DNA of 9,795 nt from a bacterium (GTDB lineage: Archaea > Thermoproteota > Nitrososphaeria > Nitrososphaerales > CADDZS01): positions 6,478-16,272 of the forward strand of contig DAIDAB010000032.1 in the NCBI GenBank assembly GCA_027310845.1, given 5' to 3'. Shown here in pieces: positions 4,356-9,795 of the stretch. The translations under genes and the position numbers were made by a program. The notes under the pieces were generated by a model. The model saw nothing but the letters and a program-made list of their open reading frames with translations. It did no database searches and was not told the DNA's origin. Each line of letters opens with the position of its first letter. Within the stretch, counting starts at the first letter, position 1.

Positions 4356-6294
4356 TTGCGATCTCCTCCAATACTTCTGGATTTTCTAGATTAGACATGT
4401 CCCCATGCGGGAGTCCGAGGTAGCTCGCGCGGACGAGACGCCGCACTAACTTTGCGTTGCGTGTCTTTGGCAATGAATTCACAAACATGATAGATCTAGG
4501 CTTCATTGTGGGCCCAAGGCCTTTCCCAACGTGTTCGATCAGAATTCTCTTCAACTCCTCAGTCCTTGAGACGCCTGGTCTAAGCACTGCAAAGCAGACT
4601 ATAGCTTCCCCTTTGACCTCATCTGGGACTCCTATCGCAACAGACTCTAAAATTGCCTTGTGCGAAGCTAGCGCACTTTCAATTTCTGCAGGGCCAATTC
4701 TTTTCCCAGCCACTTTGAGAGTATCATCACTCCTGCCGTGCAAGAACCAGTAACCGTCTGAGTCGATTGATGCCCAGTCTCCGTGCACCCATACTCCTTT
4801 GAATCTTGACCAGTAAGTTTCAATGTATCTCTCCCTGTCCTTCCACAGACTGCGGGTCATGCTCGGCCATGGATTCCTTATGACGAGCTCCCCAGTCTGA
4901 TTTCTAATAGGCCTCCCATCCTCATCGACAACATCCGCATCGACTCCAAGACATGGGCCTCCGAGGCTGCACTCCTTGATTGGGACAATTGGATGGACTG
5001 AAAGAAAGCATGTTCCTACCTCAGTTCCGCCGGACAGGTTGATTATGGGACAATTGCGCGAACCCACATTCTCAAAGAGCCAGTTGTAGGATTCTGGATT
5101 CCATGGCTCCCCGGTCGAACCAAAAGAGCGCAGTGAAGAAAGGTGGTGTTTTCGAAGAGGTGCTGTTCCATATTTCATCAGGCCCCTTGTCAGTGTGGGA
5201 GAAACGCCGAAAATTGTCACCTTATTTCTCTCTATCACTTCCCAGATTCTCTCAGGCGAGGGATAATCTGGAGCGCCATCGTAGATCAACAAAGCACCAC
5301 CAAGTGAAAGAGAGCCGATAATTTCCCAGGGGGCCATAATCCATCCGAGATCTGTAAACCAGAACAGCACATCATCTTCGTGAAGATCCGCCTGATATGC
5401 AACTTCCTCTACAGTCTTCACCTGAAAACCTCCATGGACGTGGACTGCCCCCTTTGGCTTTCCGGTTGTTCCAGAAGTATAGATGATCATAAAGACATCT
5501 TCAGAGTCCATCACTTCTGCTTTGAATTCTCTTGAATTCGAAAGCACTCTGTTCCAGGCCAACGCCTCTAGATTTTTAGGCGCGTTGAATGAGATTCTTG
5601 CTGAAGGATTCTCGTACACGAGCAACGACTTGACACTCGTAGTCCGCAAAGCGGCTTCACCTGCAATTTCAGCCATTGCGATCATGCGACCCCGTCTAAG
5701 GAATCCATTGGCAGTGACGATTGCCTTTGCTTCGCAATCTTCCAATCTCGCAGCAATCGCATCGACACCATATCCCGAGAAGATAGGAATAACAACTCCT
5801 CCCATCTTTATGACAGCAAGAAAAGTAGCAACAGTCTCAGGAATCATAGGGAGATAGATCCCGACCTTGTCACCTCGTTTCAGTTTGAGATCGTTAACTA
5901 GTGTGTTGGCGATTTGATTCGTAAGGTCATTGAGCTCCGAGTACGTCAGTCTCCTAGGTTCTCCAATTTCGGACTCTCCAATCAAGGCGAGCTTAGAGCC
6001 CCCTGATTCGCTTAGATTCTTATCCAGGCAATTATGAGCTATATTCAGCTTCCCGCCTACAAACCATTTGGGAAACTGCATGCCTTCCGTCAAATCAAGT
6101 ACTCTAGTGTACTGGGCGAACCATTCTATTCCAAGATCTTTGCTAACTGCGTCCCAGAACCACTCAGAGTCATTGACCGACAAATACCTTAGCTCATCAA
6201 AGGTCTCGATGCCGTGTTTGTCTAGTAGCCTTTTGAGGTTCGAGCGGGCAATTCGTTCTGGAGAGGGCGACCAAATGAAATCTGTGCCACCCAT
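4345..6294 (-). CDS. AMP-forming acyl-CoA ligase (acetyl-CoA synthetase-like)
   Basis: A 649-residue ligase that activates a carboxylic acid to acyl-AMP and then acyl-CoA. The Acs-type N-terminus is present (WFWDAVSKDLGIEWF near 45-59, then FPKWFVGGKLNIAHNCLD). The nucleotide loop YTSGTTGKPKG is at 272-282. The adenine/acyl-pocket loop is NLSGGTEVG (419-427), HGDWASIDSDGYWFLHGRSDD spans about 504-524, the hinge and VAGKRIGPAEIE follow, and the C-terminal catalytic lysine lies in PKTRNAK (Lys615). Length matches acetyl-CoA synthetases at about 650. Acetate-specific Acs has a Trp in a WWQTETG-type loop capping a small acyl pocket. Here the loop is NLSGGTEVG, so a substrate larger than acetate (propionyl, branched or hydroxy acids) is likely; this is inference. 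The start is ATG 6294 with GGAG about 13 bases upstream. It lies 35 bases after pepF and overlaps the asparagine-synthase-like gene. Cytosolic. Confidence 0.9.
   Translation of the reverse strand: MGGTDFIWSPSPERIARSNLKRLLDKHGIETFDELRYLSVNDSEWFWDAVSKDLGIEWFAQYTRVLDLTEGMQFPKWFVGGKLNIAHNCLDKNLSESGGSKLALIGESEIGEPRRLTYSELNDLTNQIANTLVNDLKLKRGDKVGIYLPMIPETVATFLAVIKMGGVVIPIFSGYGVDAIAARLEDCEAKAIVTANGFLRRGRMIAMAEIAGEAALRTTSVKSLLVYENPSARISFNAPKNLEALAWNRVLSNSREFKAEVMDSEDVFMIIYTSGTTGKPKGAVHVHGGFQVKTVEEVAYQADLHEDDVLFWFTDLGWIMAPWEIIGSLSLGGALLIYDGAPDYPSPERIWEVIERNKVTIFGVSPTLTRGLMKYGTAPLRKHHLSSLRSFGSTGEPWNPESYNWLFENVGSRNCPIINLSGGTEVGTCFLSVHPIVPIKECSLGGPCLGVDADVVDEDGRPIRNQTGELVIRNPWPSMTRSLWKDRERYIETYWSRFKGVWVHGDWASIDSDGYWFLHGRSDDTLKVAGKRIGPAEIESALASHKAILESVAIGVPDEVKGEAIVCFAVLRPGVSRTEELKRILIEHVGKGLGPTMKPRSIMFVNSLPKTRNAKLVRRLVRASYLGLPHGDMSNLENPEVLEEIASAK
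4365..4369 (-). promoter_or_regulatory. Shine-Dalgarno site inside the acyl-CoA ligase gene
   Basis: GGAGG on the minus strand (within GGAGGAGATC) lies 9 bases before the GTG start at 4355 and within the last codons of the upstream ligase. It fixes the start of the asparagine-synthase-like gene and indicates coupled translation of the two. Confidence 0.75.
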
Positions 6295-6329
6295 CTTGCT
6301 CTCAGAACTCCTGCTCTGGCTGTCTCGAA

Positions 6330-8246
6330 TTACGCAATCTTTTCCAATTGAGATACTAATCTTGAGAGTTCGTCAAATCCGCTTTGCCAGAACCCCCTTG
6401 AGCCAATGTCGAATCCGGCCTCTTCGAGTATCTTTGCTGGAGATTCAGATCCTCCATATGAGAGGACTTTGAGATAGCGAGGCGCAAAATCCTTCGGGCC
6501 CTCTTCCCTGAACTGCTTGTAGAGGGCGAGGACCATGAGATTCCCCCAAGCGTACGCGTAGCAATAGAATGGAGACTGGAATATGTGAGGTATCCCCAAC
6601 CACTCGTTCTTGAAATACTCCGGCACAATGATGGATGTGCCAAACTGTGACTTCAAGTTTTCAAAATACAGAGCAGAGAGCTCGTCCACATTCAATCCAG
6701 TCGCTATCCTCTCGTGAGCCTCCTTTTCGAATAGTACGAAAAACGCCTGCCGTTGTATCGTCTGGAAGGCGCCATCCAACATTGTGACCAGCAGGCTACG
6801 CTTCGTGGCTTCGTCTGCTTCCGACATTAATCGGTCAATCAGGAGCTGCTCTCCAAAGACCGATGCAGTCTCAGCAAGAGGCAACGGAGCTTCGAATGTC
6901 AGCATGCTGTTTTTCTTAGCCGAGAGTTGGGAATGCACTGCATGCCCTAGCTCATGAGCAAGTGTTGAAACACTCCTGGCTGTGCCGGTGTAGGTAAGCA
7001 AGACGTACGGAGTTATCTCCGGAGTAATGCTCATGCAGTAAGCGCCGCTGAGCTTGCCCTCTCTAGATTCGGCGTCAATGTGGGTTTTGGTGAAGACACT
7101 TCGCGCCATTGCGGCAAATTCGGAATCAAAATTCTCGAACGTGTTCAGCACGAGGTTCATTCCCTCTGCCCATGAGAACTGTTTTTCTCTCGCATCAATG
7201 AGTGGGGCATACAAATCATACCGCGCAAAATCGTCTAGCGCCAAGAGTTTTGCTTTGATTCTGAAGAAGCGCTGGAAGACAGATGCGTTTTCACGACATA
7301 TTGCGAGGAGCATTTCGACCGCGGCATCAGGCACGTCGTTACCAACGTTTCGTACTGCGATTGGACTCGAGTACTTTCGAAGCTTCATCCCCTCATTTCT
7401 CCAGTCACGTACAAGAGATTTGAATGTCTCACCAACGATGTCTCGAGTTTCTCCCACTTTAGTTAGTAGTGCTTCGTACGCAGATTTGCGCTCTTCTCTT
7501 TTCTTGCTATAGAATAGGTCTCTTAGCTGCTCCTGGGTCAATTTCTTATTTTTGCCGTCAAGAACAATTTCAAATATCAGAGAATCAATTACTTGATGGT
7601 ACAATTGAAGGAGCGCAGTTCTGCCGGTAGAGTCCTTGAGATTTATCGCCTGCTCTACTTGCTCCGAAAGAGTGTATGGTTTGGTCTTCCTTAGTTTCTC
7701 TAGGAAATAGAGGAATCCCCTGGCGCCATTTGCAAGTTCTTTTGCGCTTTTCTCATCAAGAGACTTCCACCAGAGCTCAAAGAAAAGCGTCCTGTTCGCG
7801 GCGTCTGTGTAGATTTCCTCTGCTCGAGACTTGAATGTTCTTGCATCCTGAGATCTCGTGTCTTCGGAGAAAAACATGTAAGCGTATGAGCCGAGTTTTG
7901 CTCTAACTCTAGTAATCTGGTCATAGTCTTCAAGCAGTTTTGCAAATCTTGATGGCTCTATGCTTTCTCCGAGTTCGCTTCTTGACGCCTCGAACTCAAC
8001 AAGCATCCCTTCTAGCTGCTCTAACACTGAAGTTAGCAATTTTCCCGATCGGGCAGGTAGAACATCTCCAAGGGCCCATCTAACCCCTCTTGCCTCCTGA
8101 GACCCTGCGACTGCAGTTGTAGAACTGAACGCCACCGTCATCTTATTCAAACCACACTGGAGGGAATCAGCAAGATTCATAACATTATTGCAGTTTGTCT
8201 CATCCAAGATCAATCCTCGGTTGGTTGCTCCTTCTTGTATTGTCAC
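6330..8246 (-). CDS. pepF: Oligoendopeptidase F (M3 family zinc metallopeptidase)
   Basis: A zinc peptidase that cleaves oligopeptides in the cytosol. The long helical N-terminal part (about 55-400) and the catalytic domain are both present. The zinc site is STLAHELGHAVHS (HELGH 431-435), with the third ligand Glu459 in LAETASVFGE. The C-terminal block FYCYAYAWGNLMVLALY and the YLKVLSYGGSESPAKILEEAGFDI ending are typical of PepF. Read from GTG 8246 it has 638 residues, but the family-like sequence begins only near ARGVRW (52-57). ATG 8141-8139 (residue 36) would give 603 residues, close to the usual PepF length. A TATA-like CTAAACATTT (8280-8271) would put a leaderless start at GTG 8246, so the start is unresolved. 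No signal peptide is evident. It is probably the first gene of a leftward operon with the acyl-CoA ligase (35-base gap) and the asparagine-synthase-like gene. Confidence 0.92.
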   Translation of the reverse strand: MTIQEGATNRGLILDETNCNNVMNLADSLQCGLNKMTVAFSSTTAVAGSQEARGVRWALGDVLPARSGKLLTSVLEQLEGMLVEFEASRSELGESIEPSRFAKLLEDYDQITRVRAKLGSYAYMFFSEDTRSQDARTFKSRAEEIYTDAANRTLFFELWWKSLDEKSAKELANGARGFLYFLEKLRKTKPYTLSEQVEQAINLKDSTGRTALLQLYHQVIDSLIFEIVLDGKNKKLTQEQLRDLFYSKKREERKSAYEALLTKVGETRDIVGETFKSLVRDWRNEGMKLRKYSSPIAVRNVGNDVPDAAVEMLLAICRENASVFQRFFRIKAKLLALDDFARYDLYAPLIDAREKQFSWAEGMNLVLNTFENFDSEFAAMARSVFTKTHIDAESREGKLSGAYCMSITPEITPYVLLTYTGTARSVSTLAHELGHAVHSQLSAKKNSMLTFEAPLPLAETASVFGEQLLIDRLMSEADEATKRSLLVTMLDGAFQTIQRQAFFVLFEKEAHERIATGLNVDELSALYFENLKSQFGTSIIVPEYFKNEWLGIPHIFQSPFYCYAYAWGNLMVLALYKQFREEGPKDFAPRYLKVLSYGGSESPAKILEEAGFDIGSRGFWQSGFDELSRLVSQLEKIA

Positions 8247-8378
8247 TGGCCCGTTAACGGCGTATTGAGGAAATGTTTAGAGAGAATGAAAAAGTAGTAC
8301 TTATGAGCGTGGGGAAATCCAAGGCCGCGGTCCGATTGCACTCACATTTGAAATACCCTTCCGAATCCTAGCGAACCT
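8247..8378. promoter_or_regulatory. Divergent promoter region between pepF and the MaoC-like gene
   Basis: Leftward, CTAAACATTT (8280-8271, minus strand) is a weak TATA-like box for pepF. Rightward, TTTGAAATA (8347-8355) predicts a start near 8377-8378, directly at ATG 8379; no SD precedes that ATG, so the MaoC-like mRNA is likely leaderless. A perfect 10-bp palindrome, CCGTTAACGG (8251-8260), lies four bases upstream of the pepF GTG and could be an operator. All assignments are by eye. Confidence 0.4.
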
Positions 8379-8816
8379 ATGTATTACGAGGAATTCGTGC
8401 CAGGCTCTGAACAAGTAACTTTCGGAAGAACCGTTACTGAAGCGGACATTGTGATCTTTGCTAGCATGACTGGAGCCTCCAACCCATTGTTTCTTGATGA
8501 AGAATTTGCGAAAAAATCACCATTCGGTGGAAGAATAGCCCCAGGACTCTTGACTCTTTCAATTGCAACGGGGCTTGCGTATCAGCTGCCCAGCGGGCCC
8601 TTTGGGGAGGGCTTTGTCGCCCTGCTCGGCATGTCTTTTAGAGCGCTAAAACCAGTAATGTCGGGCGACACGCTGAAAGTCACCTTCAGAGTGAGGGAAA
8701 AGCATCCGCCAAAGGAAGGCAAGGGACGAGTCGTACTTGAATTTGACGTGAACAATCAGCGGAGCGAGAGCGTGATGCAGGTTGAAGGAAACTTTCTGGT
8801 CAGGCAAAAGAGCTAG
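8379..8816 (+). CDS. MaoC-like hot-dog protein with altered active site
   Basis: A 145-residue single hot-dog domain of the MaoC/(R)-specific enoyl-CoA hydratase family. These enzymes hydrate 2-enoyl-CoAs or dehydrate 3-hydroxyacyl-CoAs. The fold pattern is clear: an N-terminal strand (VTFGRTVTEADIVIFASMTG), the hydratase motif region TGASNPLFLDEEFAKKSPFGGRIAPGLLTLSIATGL (31-66), then FRALKPVMSGDTLKVTFRV and a final strand. In active members the motif reads G-D-x-N-P-[LIV]-H, with Asp and His catalytic. Here the Asp is Ala33 and the His is Phe38, while Asn35-Pro36 and the GGRIAPG turn remain. The protein may bind acyl-CoA without hydratase activity, act as a partner subunit, or use other residues. 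ATG 8379 is likely leaderless. The gene shares a CTAG stop with the convergent aminotransferase gene. Confidence 0.85.
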   Translation: MYYEEFVPGSEQVTFGRTVTEADIVIFASMTGASNPLFLDEEFAKKSPFGGRIAPGLLTLSIATGLAYQLPSGPFGEGFVALLGMSFRALKPVMSGDTLKVTFRVREKHPPKEGKGRVVLEFDVNNQRSESVMQVEGNFLVRQKS

Positions 8817-9795
8817 GAGCGAAAGCTCTTGTTGAACTTTGCAATCCTTTGCATTGCTTCGTATAGCTCATCCTCATCAATCGAATAAGAGATTCTCAAA
8901 TGTCCTTCCCCAGAAGCTCCGAAAGCTGAACCTGGAATCGTGGCAACGTCTCTTTCAAATAGGAGCCTTTTGGCGTAGGTAAGCGAGTCGTGCGTTATAT
9001 TTGAGATATTTGGAAAGACATAGAATGCGCCATGTGGCATTGCGTATTCAAATCCGAGCTCGTCAAGATACTTGAGAAGAGTGGATCTTGTTTTTGAGTA
9101 CCTTTTTAGTATTGGTTTAAAGAAGGAAAGCGATCCCTTTAGAGCACCGATGCCTGCCATCTGAGTCACCGAACTCGCACAAACTGCGTTGTACATATTG
9201 TAACGGGTCATCGCGTTTATGATCTCCTCATTGGCGACAGCATATCCAAGGCGCCATCCTGTCATCGCAAAAGTCTTTGAAAAGCCGTTGATAGTGATTA
9301 TTCTCTTCCTGAATTCAGGCTTTGAAGCAGGACTAAATTGCTCAATCCCATCGTAGAGGTATTTCTCATATATCTCATCTGACAAGAGGTACAGTCCGTG
9401 CCTTTCGGCAAGCTCGCATGCTCTTTCAATTGCGCCCCGCTCGTACACAGTGCCCGTCGGGTTGCAGGGAGAGTTCAAAACAATCATCTTTGTTCGTTTT
9501 GTGATTTTCTTTTCAAGGCTCTCGACATCTAGTCTATAGTCACTAGATTCGACCATAGGAACCTCGACTGGAACACCATCTGCTATTCGAACGATCTGTC
9601 TATAGGCTACGAAGAGAGGACATGGCATCAGAACCTCATCACCAGGGTTCAGAACACAGTGCATTGCGGCAAAAATCGCCTGAGTAGCTCCCGAAGTGAC
9701 TATGATTTCTCGGGCAGGATCCGCCTCAATCCTGTTTTCGCGCTTGAGTTTCCTTGAGATTTCCTTCCTAAGATCAATCATGCCGGCGTTTGAAG
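8813..9795 (-). CDS. Class I/II PLP-dependent aminotransferase (5' end cut by window)
   Basis: A fold-type I aminotransferase of the aspartate/aromatic aminotransferase group, moving amino groups between an amino acid and a 2-oxoacid. The frame stays open to the window edge (SNAG before the first Met at 9781, matching the family's NAG..LR motif), so the gene continues past 9795 and about 60-70 N-terminal residues are missing. Counting from that Met, TSGATQAIF (29-37) binds the PLP phosphate, NSPCNPTG (103-110) holds the conserved Asn, and Asp135 in SDEIYEKY contacts the pyridine nitrogen. Lys169 in SKTFAMTGWRLGY forms the Schiff base, and the Arg in HLRISYS binds the substrate carboxylate. 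Specificity cannot be read; Asp, aromatic or broad use are all possible. Its TAG stop (8815-8813) overlaps the stop of the convergent MaoC-like gene. Confidence 0.93.
   Translation of the reverse strand, partial: SNAGMIDLRKEISRKLKRENRIEADPAREIIVTSGATQAIFAAMHCVLNPGDEVLMPCPLFVAYRQIVRIADGVPVEVPMVESSDYRLDVESLEKKITKRTKMIVLNSPCNPTGTVYERGAIERACELAERHGLYLLSDEIYEKYLYDGIEQFSPASKPEFRKRIITINGFSKTFAMTGWRLGYAVANEEIINAMTRYNMYNAVCASSVTQMAGIGALKGSLSFFKPILKRYSKTRSTLLKYLDELGFEYAMPHGAFYVFPNISNITHDSLTYAKRLLFERDVATIPGSAFGASGEGHLRISYSIDEDELYEAMQRIAKFNKSFRS

Noticed and set aside
7054..7512. 152-codon plus-strand ORF opposite pepF, with similar long antisense ORFs at 1325-1738, 3466-3870 and 5483-5857
   Set aside because: They lie opposite well-identified genes, are rich in Ser and Arg, and show no family motif; they are shadows of the coding strand.

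Overview
The window reads as chromosomal DNA from an archaeon. The signs are TATA-like boxes about 25 bases upstream of several starts, mRNAs that look leaderless or nearly so, GTG and TTG starts mixed with strong Shine-Dalgarno (SD) sites, and typical archaeal gene types: a PadR-family regulator, an asparagine-synthase domain without its glutaminase half, and a PepF-type M3 peptidase. The gene content (acyl-CoA ligase, MaoC-like protein, histidine-degradation enzyme, peptidase, aminotransferase) would fit a heterotrophic member of the TACK archaea, possibly a Thaumarchaeota/Nitrososphaeria relative that does not oxidise ammonia. That placement is inference only, because the window has no rRNA or other marker gene.

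Layout. Positions 1-168 are a gene-poor end. At 169-1680 (minus) is a fused glutamate formiminotransferase/cyclodeaminase. A 321-base gap follows, holding a possible small plus-strand transcript. At 2002-2433 (minus) is a carboxymuconolactone-decarboxylase-family protein. Next comes a 513-base gap without a convincing gene; its right end is the promoter and likely operator of a PadR regulator (2947-3450, plus). Convergent with padR is a minus-strand cluster transcribed leftward: oligoendopeptidase F (6330-8246), AMP-forming acyl-CoA ligase (4345-6294) and an asparagine-synthase-like protein (3483-4355). The last two overlap by 11 bases and look translationally coupled. A 132-base divergent promoter region separates pepF from a MaoC-like hot-dog protein (8379-8816, plus). 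The MaoC gene ends on the same CTAG tetranucleotide as the opposing class I/II aminotransferase, which runs off the right edge.

Function. Most genes fit amino-acid and acyl-CoA catabolism: peptide hydrolysis (PepF), transamination, acyl activation, an enoyl-CoA-hydratase-like protein, and disposal of the histidine breakdown product formiminoglutamate. I see no mobile element, CRISPR array, tRNA or rRNA, and no clear multi-gene novel system. The features most worth a second look are the phased palindromic operator at padR, the MaoC protein that lacks both usual catalytic residues, the coupled acyl-CoA ligase/amide-synthetase pair, and two intergenic stretches with RNA-like hairpins.
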